From Deltaproteobacteria bacterium (lineage in GTDB: Bacteria > JACQOV01), in assembly GCA_016202395.1 (NCBI GenBank), contig JACQOV010000010.1:1-36469 (forward strand): 36,469 nt of DNA, read 5' to 3'. Made by a program: the position numbers and the translations under genes. Below the pieces are notes generated by a model. The model was not told where the DNA came from. It was given only the letters and a program-made list of their open reading frames with translations, and searched no databases. Within the stretch, counting starts at the first letter, position 1. Every line of letters starts with the position of its first letter. Below, in pieces: positions 22,477 to 30,556 of this stretch.

Positions 22477-23283
22477 ATGAAAAGTCTTCCTTTTCGCATC
22501 GCCTTTATCGCCCTTCTCTTTCTGGCTCTCGGAGGAGCTTTGGCCCCATGGGTGGCCCCCTATAATCCTGACACGATCACACTTTCGGAACAACTCTCCC
22601 CTCCCAATAGCGAGCATTGGTTCGGCCAAGATCGTTTGGGAAGGGATATCCTCAGCCGCTGGCTTTACTCCGCTCGTCTCTCCCTCTCGATCAGTTTTTT
22701 TGTGGTTCTTCTTTCACTCACGTTTGGCGCGTTGATTGGAATGATCTCTGGATATCGCGGCGGTTGGCTGGACGAGATCCTCATGAGGATGGTCGACATC
22801 TTGCTCGCTTTTCCCGGCCTCCTCCTCGCCATTGCTTTGACGGCGGTCATGGGCCCCAGTCTTTTCAATATCATTTTTGCTCTTTCACTTCTCGGCTGGA
22901 CCAGCTACGCGCGCTTGGCTCGAACCCAAACGTTGAGCCTCAAAAATCGAGATTATATCCAAGCGACTCAAGCTCTGGGGACTCCGATCCGTCGAATCTT
23001 CTTAAAACACCTTCTTCCGAATCTCGCGGGGCCTCTCTTGGTCCAAGCAACGTTCAGTTTAGCCGGCGTTATTTTGGCTGAATCGAGCCTGAGCTTCCTG
23101 GGACTAGGTCCTCAAAATCATCCTACCTGGGGTGGGATGTTGAGTGAAGGGGTCGAATACCTATTCCGAGCCCCCACCTTGTCAATCTTTCCTGGCATCG
23201 CTATAATGGCCTCGGTCCTTTCACTCAATATCTTGGGAGATCAGTTACGGGATAAGCTGGACCCTAAATCAAAACATCTATGA
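22477..23283 (+). CDS. Oligopeptide ABC transporter permease, DppC/OppC type
   Basis: This 268-residue partner permease opens with one helix, followed by WVAPYNPDTITLSEQLSPP and HWFGQDRLGRDILSR, which are diagnostic of DppC/OppC. The EAA loop RDYIQATQALGTPIRRIFLKHLLPN and ESSLSFLGLG are also diagnostic. ATG 22477 with a GAGG site is preferred over in-frame TTG 22408, which lies inside dppB. No DppD/DppF ATPase genes are in the window, so ATPases must come from elsewhere in the genome. Confidence 0.94.
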   Translation: MKSLPFRIAFIALLFLALGGALAPWVAPYNPDTITLSEQLSPPNSEHWFGQDRLGRDILSRWLYSARLSLSISFFVVLLSLTFGALIGMISGYRGGWLDEILMRMVDILLAFPGLLLAIALTAVMGPSLFNIIFALSLLGWTSYARLARTQTLSLKNRDYIQATQALGTPIRRIFLKHLLPNLAGPLLVQATFSLAGVILAESSLSFLGLGPQNHPTWGGMLSEGVEYLFRAPTLSIFPGIAIMASVLSLNILGDQLRDKLDPKSKHL

Positions 23284-24371
23284 GCATTTCAATCCGACAG
23301 TTGGCAGCGGAACATTTTGTTGTCGGTTTCAAAGAAACCTCCTTTACCCTCTCCCTCCAAAAATGGATTCAAGAAAATCGTTGGGGAGGCTACATCCTTT
23401 TCAGCGAAAATTATGAGTCCCCTCAACAGCTTTATCAACTCTGTCAGGGGATCAAGAAGGAGTATCCCGCTCCCCCTTTTCTCTCGGTCGATCAAGAGGG
23501 GGGACCGGTGCTGCGGTTTAGAGAGAAGTTTACAAAACTGCCTTCGGCGCGCGACATTGGAAAGGCCTACGGAAGATCAAAAAATGTGAGTTGCGCCTAT
23601 CAATGTGGAACCATTGCGGCAAAAGAGCTCGCAACGGTTGGCATCAATTGGGATCTAGCCCCTGTTTTAGATGCCTCCAACAACCCTGAAAACACGGTGA
23701 TCGGGGGTCGCGCATTTAGTGATAAACCTTACGTGGTAAGTGTTCTAGGGCTTGCTTTTATCGCCGGGCTGCAAGACAACGGTGTCATGGCTTGCGGCAA
23801 GCATTTTCCGGGACATGGATGCACCACCGAGGATTCCCATCACGTTCTACCCAGAGTGGAATACTCCTCCCAACGGCTCGCAACGATGGAGATGGAACCG
23901 TTCCTTCGAGCGATCGAAAATGGAATTTTCTCTCTCATGACGGCTCACGTTCTCTATCCCAATTTGGATTCTGAAAAACCGGCCTCCCTTTCCAAAAAAA
24001 TTCAAACTCAATTGATTCGAAAACAGAAACGATTCGAGGGGATTCTCGTGACCGACGATCTAGCGATGAAAGCGATCACACTGCACCAATCGATTCCAGA
24101 AGCAACCCTTGACGCCATCCTAGCGGGAACAGATATGGTATTGCTTCGTGGAGATTCCGATGCTCAGGCTTCGGCTCTCGCAGCGGTGACGCAGGAGGCA
24201 GAAAGAAGTCCAGCATTCCGATCCAAACTTGAGAATTCCAGCCATCGTCTTCAACGCATCCAAAAAGAATATCTTTCGAGACGAAATGAATATGAAGGGA
24301 ACCTCTCGTTGATTGGCTGTCCAGACCATCAAAACTATATCGTTGAGTTGTTGGAGGGTTATGAAACCTAA
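23280..24371 (+). CDS. nagZ: Beta-N-acetylhexosaminidase, glycoside hydrolase family 3 (NagZ-like)
   Basis: This 363-residue cytoplasmic glycosidase removes N-acetylglucosamine from anhydromuramyl-peptides during murein recycling. Key elements are RWGGYILFSENYESP, LSVDQEGGPVLRF (69-81), NWDLAPVLD, KHFPGHG (174-180) with the Asp185/His187 acid-base dyad in TEDSH, and VTDDLAMKAI (257-266) carrying the nucleophilic Asp. There is no signal peptide, as expected for NagZ. The start overlaps the dppC stop (ATGA), which places murein-peptide import and sugar release in one operon. Confidence 0.93.
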   Translation: MSISIRQLAAEHFVVGFKETSFTLSLQKWIQENRWGGYILFSENYESPQQLYQLCQGIKKEYPAPPFLSVDQEGGPVLRFREKFTKLPSARDIGKAYGRSKNVSCAYQCGTIAAKELATVGINWDLAPVLDASNNPENTVIGGRAFSDKPYVVSVLGLAFIAGLQDNGVMACGKHFPGHGCTTEDSHHVLPRVEYSSQRLATMEMEPFLRAIENGIFSLMTAHVLYPNLDSEKPASLSKKIQTQLIRKQKRFEGILVTDDLAMKAITLHQSIPEATLDAILAGTDMVLLRGDSDAQASALAAVTQEAERSPAFRSKLENSSHRLQRIQKEYLSRRNEYEGNLSLIGCPDHQNYIVELLEGYET

Positions 24372-25095
24372 AATTGGCGTTACTGCAGACTTCGACCGAA
24401 CATCCATTCCTCTTCGACCTGGAGAGCCCGGTTCTTACTTCGTTCGTGAAGCCTACATCCGATCTCTGGCCGAGGCAGGAGCCATTCCAGTGATTCTCCC
24501 CTATCTTCAAGATCGAAATTCAATCCGAACGGTAGTCTCTAGTCTTCAAGGAATTCTGCTCACCGGAGGAGACTTTGACATCGATCCTCAATTCTACGGG
24601 GAAAAGCCCCATCCAAAACTTGGAAAACTCCTGAGGGAAAGAACCCATTTTGAGATGGAGATGGCTAGGGCTGCGATGCATCGGGATCTGCCAATTCTCG
24701 GAATCTGTGGCGGTGAGCAAGTAATCAATGTTTTATTAGGAGGCTCTCTCTACCAAGATATTGTAAGCCAGCTCCCTCAAACTCATCCCCACCAAACCTC
24801 TAAAGAGGGAAAGAGGACGTTTCATCCTGTTCTCATTCAACCCAGGACAAAACTCAGCCGTATTCTTGGGGCTCAGCCGCTCACAGTGAACAGCACTCAT
24901 CACCAGGCGATTAAAATACTTGGGAAAAGATTAAAAGCCAACGCCCTTGCAAAAGATGGAGTGATTGAAGGGTTTGAATCCCCTCGACACCGATTCCTGA
25001 TCGGGATTCAATGGCACCCGGAGCTCTTAATCGAGCGGGATCCTAGACATCTAAAACTCTTCAAAGCCTTTGTCCAAGCGACTCGAAGTTCGTAG
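24361..25095 (+). CDS. Class I glutamine amidotransferase-fold peptidase C26 (PuuD-like)
   Basis: This 244-residue cytoplasmic hydrolase is of the gamma-glutamyl-gamma-aminobutyrate hydrolase family. LLTGGDFDIDPQFYGE is typical of the group. The nucleophile is Cys116 in GICGGEQVINVLLGGSLYQDI, and the His/Glu of the triad lie in GIQWHPELL near residue 220. Known relatives cleave gamma-glutamyl amides; in this operon a gamma-D-glutamyl bond of murein peptides is a reasonable substrate, but this is inferred from neighbours. ATG 24361 overlaps the nagZ stop and has GGAGGG just upstream. Confidence 0.88.
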   Translation: MKPKIGVTADFDRTSIPLRPGEPGSYFVREAYIRSLAEAGAIPVILPYLQDRNSIRTVVSSLQGILLTGGDFDIDPQFYGEKPHPKLGKLLRERTHFEMEMARAAMHRDLPILGICGGEQVINVLLGGSLYQDIVSQLPQTHPHQTSKEGKRTFHPVLIQPRTKLSRILGAQPLTVNSTHHQAIKILGKRLKANALAKDGVIEGFESPRHRFLIGIQWHPELLIERDPRHLKLFKAFVQATRSS

Positions 25096-25098
25096 TCT

Positions 25099-25893
25099 TC
25101 AGCTCTCGAAAGCAATCCTGTAAAGCCCCATGTGCGTTAACTCCATGTCGAGTTTTTCAAAAACAGGCTTCCCAGAGACCGTCAGTTCGTTTTTCTCAGA
25201 AACGTAATCCATTCCCGAATAGTTTGTCTCCACGACAAAGCCAAGTATCTCACCCAAGAATTTGCTAAACCCTGTCTTTTCAAATAAAGTAACTACCGCG
25301 GGATGATCCCCTTCAAAGTTTCCCACCGCCTCTATGAATCCTAACGTCAGCCCTGCAGAGACACTTTTGATAGCTCTCTCTCTATATGCAAAACGAAGCG
25401 CCGCGACTCTATTATTCGGATGAATAAGATAGGCTCCTTGCATCACCTCTTTCTTTTGAGGATCCACCTGAAGCGAAAACTCTCCTAAACGACGGATGTA
25501 AGGGCCTCGATTCGGGTGCCCGATAGCATCGAGCGTCTTGCCACGAACCGTGAATTTGGAAAGATTTTCAGTGGTAGCTAAAAAATGGATCATCCGATCT
25601 TTATTGGGAAACGTTTCGACTTTTAACAGCACAAATGACAGCTCATTTTCTTCACCGGATTCTTCAAAATCCAAACGATTTAATACGGCAAAGATAGAGA
25701 TCGGCATCCTCCCCTTGCCTGTTGTGATAAGCTGCTGAGCCAGATCGGAGTGACTTTGAATGGTATACTCGAGAAACGGAATGCCATCGACAGAAGATTC
25801 CTTCACTCCCAATTCAAAGGCAATGACCCAACCACAATTCAAGAGAATAAGAAACGCTATCCCCAGTCGGAACCGAAAAGACGTTTTTATCAC
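25099..25893 (-). CDS. Exported protein of unknown function
   Basis: I do not recognise this family. The 264-residue product begins with a basic stretch and a hydrophobic core (KTSFRFRLGIAFLILLNCGWVIAFE), a signal peptide or anchor. The rest is a soluble mixed alpha/beta protein with no membrane segments or obvious catalytic motif. GTG 25893 is chosen: a GGAAGG site lies just upstream and it follows the amidohydrolase stop by one base. An in-frame ATG further up falls inside that gene. Tight coupling to the D-aminoacylase suggests a shared role in handling envelope-derived D-amino-acid conjugates, though that is inference. Confidence 0.8.
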   Translation of the reverse strand: MIKTSFRFRLGIAFLILLNCGWVIAFELGVKESSVDGIPFLEYTIQSHSDLAQQLITTGKGRMPISIFAVLNRLDFEESGEENELSFVLLKVETFPNKDRMIHFLATTENLSKFTVRGKTLDAIGHPNRGPYIRRLGEFSLQVDPQKKEVMQGAYLIHPNNRVAALRFAYRERAIKSVSAGLTLGFIEAVGNFEGDHPAVVTLFEKTGFSKFLGEILGFVVETNYSGMDYVSEKNELTVSGKPVFEKLDMELTHMGLYRIAFES

Positions 25894-25894
25894 T

Positions 25895-27484
25895 TTAACC
25901 TTCCTTCCTTCGGAGAACGTGACCCGCCATGGCGCTGGTGTGTTCATTCTGATCGATAGTGACCACTCCATTAACAATCACGTAAGGAATCCCCACAGGG
26001 TATTGATGAGGTTGAATGTAGGTCGCCTTGTCCTCCACTTTGGAAGGATCGATCAGAACCAAATCGGCATAAGCCCCTTTTTGAATAACACCGCGGTTTT
26101 TAAGATGGAATCGTCGGGCGGGACCACCCGTCATTTTCTGAATTGCTTGAGACCAGTCCACAACCTTTTTCTTTCGAACATATTCGCTAAGCATCCTTGG
26201 AAACGTGCCATAGGCTCGAGGATGAGGCTTCCCCTCAAAGAGAGGGCCTTCCGTGGCTCGCAATGCGGCATCCGAGGCAACAAAACAGTAATCTTTGGAA
26301 ATAATACGACAGAAGTTTTCCTCACTCATCGTAAAATAAATCGCAGTGGTTTGAGCCTCCTCCTCTTCTAAAATGGAATAAATCGCCTCGAAAACCTCTT
26401 GATTGCGTCTTTGAGCGCACTCTCTGAGAGTGAGCCCTTCTAAATCTTTGTTTTTAGGATTAAACGACTGAGCGATTCGGATCCGATCCCAATAATCCGG
26501 CTCCGGGTGATCTAGTAAAACCTCCCTTTCAATCCGTTTTCTAACCATGGAATCTCGAAGCCGAGTTAGCATCTCCGTTTTTGTTCCCTCCAAAACCCAT
26601 TCAGGAAAAACAGCCGATAGCCCCGTGTAGGAAGCCGTATAAGGGTAGCGGTCCGCCTGAACATCATGCCCCTGATTACGAGCCTCTTCGATAAGATCGA
26701 AAACAGGATCGATCTTGCTCCAATTCTGAGGACCCGAAGTTTTAAGATGAGAAATCTGAATTCCAATTTGAGCTTTTCGTCCGATCTCAATGGCCTCGGC
26801 AACCGCCTCAACCACCTTCTTCCCTTCACTCCGCATATGAAAAGCCATGAGCGATCGATAAGGCCTTAAAACTTTGGCCAATGCCACCATCTCCTCCGAA
26901 GTAGAAAAACAGGCGGGAGAATAGATCAGGCCGGTCGAAAGTCCCAAAGCCCCCTCCTCCATCCCCTGCTTCAAAAGCTGCTGCATTTTTTGGAGCTCTG
27001 CCTCGTTAGGAGGCCGATTGTCCCCATTCATCACAGAGGCACGAAGGGTGTTGTGACCGACCAATAAACCAAAATTGACGGAGATTTTCTGAGATTCGAG
27101 TTTATGGAAATATTCGGAAACACTTAACCAAGGGAGGCTCAAACCGTAGTATTTTTTAAATGATTTTTCCCGCTCACGAGCCAACGAATCCAAAATGGGA
27201 GCCGCCGCATAACCGCAATTCCCGCCGATTTCGGTTGTGACCCCTTGACGAACCTTGCTATCTGCCCGCGGCCAAATGCAGAGGTGATAGTCGGAATGGG
27301 AATGAACATCGATAAACCCTGGAGCGAGGATCAGCCCCCTTCCATCAATCACTCGTCTCGCTTTCGAGTTCTCAACCTTCCCCACCGCCTCCATTCGATC
27401 CTTATGAACAGCCACCGACCCCGTGAAGGAGGGCTTCCCCGTTCCATCGAAGATCTCCGCTTCTTCAATCAATAAATCCAGCAT
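25895..27484 (-). CDS. N-acyl-D-amino-acid deacylase (D-aminoacylase family amidohydrolase)
   Basis: This 529-residue metal-dependent amidohydrolase has the metal ligands His61 and His63 in APGFIDVHSHSD. Cys90 in GGNCGYAA is the extra metal ligand characteristic of D-aminoacylases. FHMRSEGKKVVEAVAEAIEI, QISHLKTSGPQNW, VQADRYPYTASYT and FVASDAALRATEG are further family signatures. It should release D-amino acids from N-acyl or peptide conjugates, which fits the surrounding murein-recycling genes. The promoter at 27494-27522 predicts a start only a few bases before ATG 27484. It is co-transcribed with the exported protein gene downstream. Confidence 0.92.
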   Translation of the reverse strand: MLDLLIEEAEIFDGTGKPSFTGSVAVHKDRMEAVGKVENSKARRVIDGRGLILAPGFIDVHSHSDYHLCIWPRADSKVRQGVTTEIGGNCGYAAAPILDSLAREREKSFKKYYGLSLPWLSVSEYFHKLESQKISVNFGLLVGHNTLRASVMNGDNRPPNEAELQKMQQLLKQGMEEGALGLSTGLIYSPACFSTSEEMVALAKVLRPYRSLMAFHMRSEGKKVVEAVAEAIEIGRKAQIGIQISHLKTSGPQNWSKIDPVFDLIEEARNQGHDVQADRYPYTASYTGLSAVFPEWVLEGTKTEMLTRLRDSMVRKRIEREVLLDHPEPDYWDRIRIAQSFNPKNKDLEGLTLRECAQRRNQEVFEAIYSILEEEEAQTTAIYFTMSEENFCRIISKDYCFVASDAALRATEGPLFEGKPHPRAYGTFPRMLSEYVRKKKVVDWSQAIQKMTGGPARRFHLKNRGVIQKGAYADLVLIDPSKVEDKATYIQPHQYPVGIPYVIVNGVVTIDQNEHTSAMAGHVLRRKEG

Positions 27485-27493
27485 AGGTGCCTT

Positions 27494-27522
27494 ATGATAC
27501 CGATTCTTTTCAATCAGATCAA
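27494..27522 (-). promoter_or_regulatory. Sigma-70 promoter of the D-aminoacylase operon
   Basis: On the minus strand TTGATC (27522-27517) and TATCAT (27499-27494, 5/6) are separated by 17 bases. The predicted start is near 27487, about three bases before ATG 27484, so the transcript is leaderless or nearly so. Confidence 0.6.
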
Positions 27523-27770
27523 ATCTCTTGCATCACCCTACTTTTTTTAATAAAGTGAATCAGAGAATTTATTGAAAGGAGTATAAGTCATACCTTAAAG
27601 GACTATGTCAAAGCGCTTGTAGGAATCGCTAAAGGGCTTTATCCCAAAGGTTATCTCAAAAGGGAACGACGATCGTGGTAAGTGAGTTTACTCTAAAATC
27701 TTTTTTGGCTCATCGTGGAAGTGAGTGGGTAGAAAATGGTTAAAAAGCGTTTAAGGAGTGAGGTTTGTGG
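27523..27770. other. Intergenic stretch with no convincing gene
   Basis: This lies between the divergent D-aminoacylase and AmgK genes. A short open stretch on the plus strand (about 27591-27682) translates as HTLKDYVKALVGIAKGLYP followed by about ten basic residues and a stop. It has no ATG, GTG or TTG start but follows an AAAGGAG. It might be a decayed gene end or chance. Nothing else is recognisable; no clear amgK promoter was found. Confidence 0.4.
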
Positions 27771-27907
27771 GTCATTCCCGCGGAAGCGGGAATCCAGAAC
27801 GTCATCCCCCTGAAAAGGGGGATCCAGTAATTTTATCATGTCCAATAGAGGAGGGGATCTCGAAGGGTTCAAAAGGGAGGCTGGATCCCCGCTTTCGCGG
27901 GGATGAC
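27771..27907. repeat. Three GTCATTCCC/GTCATCCCC palindromes upstream of amgK
   Basis: The units at 27771-27796 (gtcattcccgc...gcgggaatcca) and 27801-27826 (gtcatccccct...agggggatcca) run in one direction. The unit at 27882-27907 (tggatccccgc...gcggggatgac) is inverted after a 55-bp spacer. They are the same family as the cluster at 2403-2485. The last unit ends 18 bp before the amgK start, so its hairpin would sit in the mRNA leader. Confidence 0.85.
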
Positions 27908-27925
27908 GGTGGACGAAGGGATTAA

Positions 27926-28993
27926 ATGTTATCTTCTATAAAAAATCTCTCTCAACCGGTGTTGTTCTGGTTCAAAAAACAATGGAATGCTGTCGAGAAC
28001 CTTTCGATTGAAAAGCTGGCGGGGGATGCGTCGAATCGGAGCTATTATCGGATTCGGTCTTCCAATAACCGATCGGTTATTTGGATGAAGCTGAACTCGA
28101 CCGATCCAGGGATTCAAAGCGAGGAGATTGTGGCTGCCAGCCAAAAACAAACAGAGCTCCCTTTCATTAATATTCACCGCCATCTCAAAAACTGCGGGAT
28201 TCGCGTTCCCGAAATCCTCCTGTACGATCCGGGTTCTGGATCTCTTTTGCTCCAAGATTTAGGAGACGTTTTGCTGGCCCATCGGGTCTACAAGGCCTCG
28301 GAGGCCACTCAAAGAGAGCTCTATCGCCAAGCCATTGATCAACTCGTTCAGATCCAAATCAAGGCTTCTCAACCTCCCAAAGTGGGACAGTGCTACGCTT
28401 TTAATCTTCTCTTTGACGAAAAGCTATTTCTCTGGGAGTTTCATCACTTTCTAGAGTATCTGATTGAAAAGGGAAGAGGGATCTCCGTCTCCAACGGAGA
28501 CCGCTCCATCCTTGAAGAGGGGTTTGTCGCGATCTCGAAACGTCTAGGAAGCGAGCCTCGCTCTTTTGTTCATCGAGATTACCACAGTCGAAACCTGCTG
28601 TTAGAGAACGATCGCCTTTGGGTGATCGATTTTCAGGACGCGCTTTTGGGCCCTTACGCCTATGACCTCGCTTCCCTGTTGAGAGATTCTTACGTAGAAA
28701 TCTCTCAAGAACTCGTTCAAGAGTTGGTGGCCTATTATCTTGAAAAGTGGGTCCAAGAAGGGGGCCCTCCGCGGGAAATCTCCGATTTTAGTGAGACCTT
28801 TCACCTCGCCGTATTTCAAAGAAATCTCAAAGCGGCAGGCCGATTCCATTACATCGATATCGTCAAAAAGAATCCAAATTATCTTAAATCCGTTCCACAG
28901 GCATTGGCCAACGCGCGTGAAAGTTTAAAGGAGATAGAAGGTTTGGACCGGTTTCGTAAAATTCTAACCAAATGGGCGCCGGAGCTTGCATGA
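27926..28993 (+). CDS. amgK: N-acetylmuramate/N-acetylglucosamine 1-kinase (AmgK-like)
   Basis: This 355-residue kinase is of the aminoglycoside-phosphotransferase fold. EKLAGDASNRSYYRI forms the nucleotide loop, FVHRDYHSRNLLL the catalytic Brenner loop with the base Asp, and WVIDFQDALLGPYAYDLASLLRDSY the metal-binding Asp segment, which in this form is typical of AmgK. AmgK phosphorylates the anomeric carbon of MurNAc or GlcNAc in the cell-wall recycling shortcut known from Pseudomonas. The assignment is strengthened by the overlapping murU gene and nearby nagZ. ATG 27926 follows GAAGGG by five bases. Confidence 0.9.
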   Translation: MLSSIKNLSQPVLFWFKKQWNAVENLSIEKLAGDASNRSYYRIRSSNNRSVIWMKLNSTDPGIQSEEIVAASQKQTELPFINIHRHLKNCGIRVPEILLYDPGSGSLLLQDLGDVLLAHRVYKASEATQRELYRQAIDQLVQIQIKASQPPKVGQCYAFNLLFDEKLFLWEFHHFLEYLIEKGRGISVSNGDRSILEEGFVAISKRLGSEPRSFVHRDYHSRNLLLENDRLWVIDFQDALLGPYAYDLASLLRDSYVEISQELVQELVAYYLEKWVQEGGPPREISDFSETFHLAVFQRNLKAAGRFHYIDIVKKNPNYLKSVPQALANARESLKEIEGLDRFRKILTKWAPELA

Positions 28994-29754
28994 TGAAAGC
29001 CATGATTCTCGCCGCAGGGCTCGGAACGCGACTGCAACCTCACACACATCATACTCCGAAGCCCTTGCTCCAAATTCACGGAGAACCGATCCTCTATTAC
29101 ACCCTGCGATGGCTAAAACATTATGGAGTTCAAGAGGTGTGGGTTAATCTTCACCACTTAGGGGAACAGATCGAAAAAATTCTGGGAGAGGGATCTCGCT
29201 TTGGTTTGACGATCCGCTACTCTAAAGAGAACTCACTGCTAGGGACTGCGGGAGGGGTTCGGCATGCCGTGGAGAGGTTCAAGAATCAACGACTTCTGGT
29301 TGTCAACAGCGACTTTGTCTCAACCATCAACCTGAAAGCTTTAATGGAATACCACCATAAAAAAGGGGGAATGGCCACACTCGTTTTGAGAAAGAATCCC
29401 GATCCCTCCCTTTACGGAAAGATTTCGATCGATCGACAGGGACGCATCCGAGATCTTCTGGGCCGTCTCCAACCTCCCTTCAAAGATTTAAAAGAGCTCA
29501 TGTTCACGGGGATTCAGATTTTGGAGCCGGAACTGATCCAAGAAATCCCCTCTGGAAATTACTCCCTCACCGATCTTTATCTGAAGGCCATTGAAAAAGA
29601 TAAGCCGCTCTATGGGCGCCGGACCGAGGAATGGTGGGTCGACCTGGGAACTTTAGAACAATTTGACAAGGCTCCCCAGCAAATTAAGCGGGAACAGCTC
29701 CCCTTCTATCTAAAGGGCGCCTCTAAAAACTATGTTCGTGACGAAAAATCATGA
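28990..29754 (+). CDS. murU: N-acetylmuramate alpha-1-phosphate uridylyltransferase (MurU-like)
   Basis: This nucleotidyltransferase of about 254 residues makes UDP-MurNAc from MurNAc-1-phosphate and UTP, bypassing de novo synthesis and giving fosfomycin tolerance where studied. MKAMILAAGLGTRLQPHT with TPKPLL is the NTP-binding signature. LLGTAGGVRHA and LVVNSDFVSTINL carry the sugar-nucleotide and metal sites, and the C-terminal EEWWVDLGTLEQFDKA fits the family. The start ATG 28990 overlaps the amgK stop as ATGA; ATG 28993, with GGAG eight bases away, is an equal alternative. Confidence 0.91.
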   Translation: MMKAMILAAGLGTRLQPHTHHTPKPLLQIHGEPILYYTLRWLKHYGVQEVWVNLHHLGEQIEKILGEGSRFGLTIRYSKENSLLGTAGGVRHAVERFKNQRLLVVNSDFVSTINLKALMEYHHKKGGMATLVLRKNPDPSLYGKISIDRQGRIRDLLGRLQPPFKDLKELMFTGIQILEPELIQEIPSGNYSLTDLYLKAIEKDKPLYGRRTEEWWVDLGTLEQFDKAPQQIKREQLPFYLKGASKNYVRDEKS

Positions 29755-29763
29755 TTTGAGCCG

Positions 29764-29782
29764 CGACCCAGCCACAGACTGG
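29764..29782 (+). terminator. Weak hairpin between murU and module 2
   Basis: ACCCAG (29764-29769) and CTGGGT (29777-29782) form a 6-bp stem with a 7-base loop, ten bases after the murU stop, in a convergent gap of 49 bp. No T-run follows directly; the nearest is about 25 bases on. It could be a weak or factor-assisted terminator. Confidence 0.25.
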
Positions 29783-29803
29783 GTGCCCCGGAAAGAAGCC
29801 ATC

Positions 29804-30556
29804 TCATCTTTTTTTAAGAGGCAACCCTGCGTCCCCTACAGGGTCGGTCTCATCTTGGATAAATCGACTCAGATTCTTAAGCTCCTCACGCAACCGCTCC
29901 ATCTCCGGCGCTGCGATCCCGATCATCTTGATCGCTTGCTCGAACATCTCTCGCTTCTCAGCGTCACTGAGCTTCCCACTCTGATACTGCGTCGCCATCT
30001 CCCCCAACATCTGATAACACGTATACACCGGCGTCATCGGATTCCGAAGGTTGTGTCCTAACTCATTCACGACTCTGTGACGGGATTCTAATCGGGCAAT
30101 GGCAACATCCTTCTCCTTCGATAACTTGACCTGATCTACCAAATCCCTCAACTCTTTGTTCTGCCTCTGTATCACTTCCTCCTTCAAATAATTCTGGTAA
30201 CACAGGTTGAGAAGGCTTAAGACCTCCGATTCTTTCCCATCGAGGGGCTTGCGCACATAACCTTGCACTTTCCCTTCATTGACCGCTTGAATCACTAAGG
30301 CCTCTCCTTCCTGGGCCGTGAGCATGATCCGGGGAACGTGAGGCGAAATCCTCTGTGCCTCTTTTAAAAACTCGATCCCATTCATCCCTTGCATCTCCTG
30401 ATCCGCTACCACCACATGAATGGCGTTCTTCTCAAGAACCTCTACCCCCTTCGGTCCAGAGTCCGCGGGGATCACCTTAAAAAACTTCCCCAGCTTCTGC
30501 TCAAATCGCTCCAGCTGCATCCGATCATCATCCACATAAAGCACGGTCGCATTCAT
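29804..30556 (-). CDS. Response regulator with receiver plus DHp-like helix, no ATPase (module 2)
   Basis: This 250-residue protein is the paralogue of the one at 12663-13433, collinear throughout. The receiver is intact: Asp9-Asp11 cluster, acceptor Asp52 in VVADQEM, Thr80 and Lys103 in YVRKP. A coiled coil then leads to HRVVNELGHNLRNPMTPVY, an H-box-like helix with His168. No ATPase domain follows, and the tail again contains RFIQDETDPVGDA just before the stop. ATG 30556 has a GGAGG site and overlaps the upstream hybrid kinase stop (ATGA). The likely role is phosphorelay or phosphotransfer within module 2; there is no DNA-binding output. Confidence 0.85.
   Translation of the reverse strand: MNATVLYVDDDRMQLERFEQKLGKFFKVIPADSGPKGVEVLEKNAIHVVVADQEMQGMNGIEFLKEAQRISPHVPRIMLTAQEGEALVIQAVNEGKVQGYVRKPLDGKESEVLSLLNLCYQNYLKEEVIQRQNKELRDLVDQVKLSKEKDVAIARLESRHRVVNELGHNLRNPMTPVYTCYQMLGEMATQYQSGKLSDAEKREMFEQAIKMIGIAAPEMERLREELKNLSRFIQDETDPVGDAGLPLKKR

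Noticed and set aside
25760..26371. Plus-strand open frame (203 codons) opposite the D-aminoacylase
   Set aside because: It is antisense to two supported genes and has no recognisable motif.
27591..27682. Small plus-strand gene with about 30 codons
   Set aside because: It has no ATG, GTG or TTG start and no recognisable homology; it is kept only as a note in the intergenic entry.
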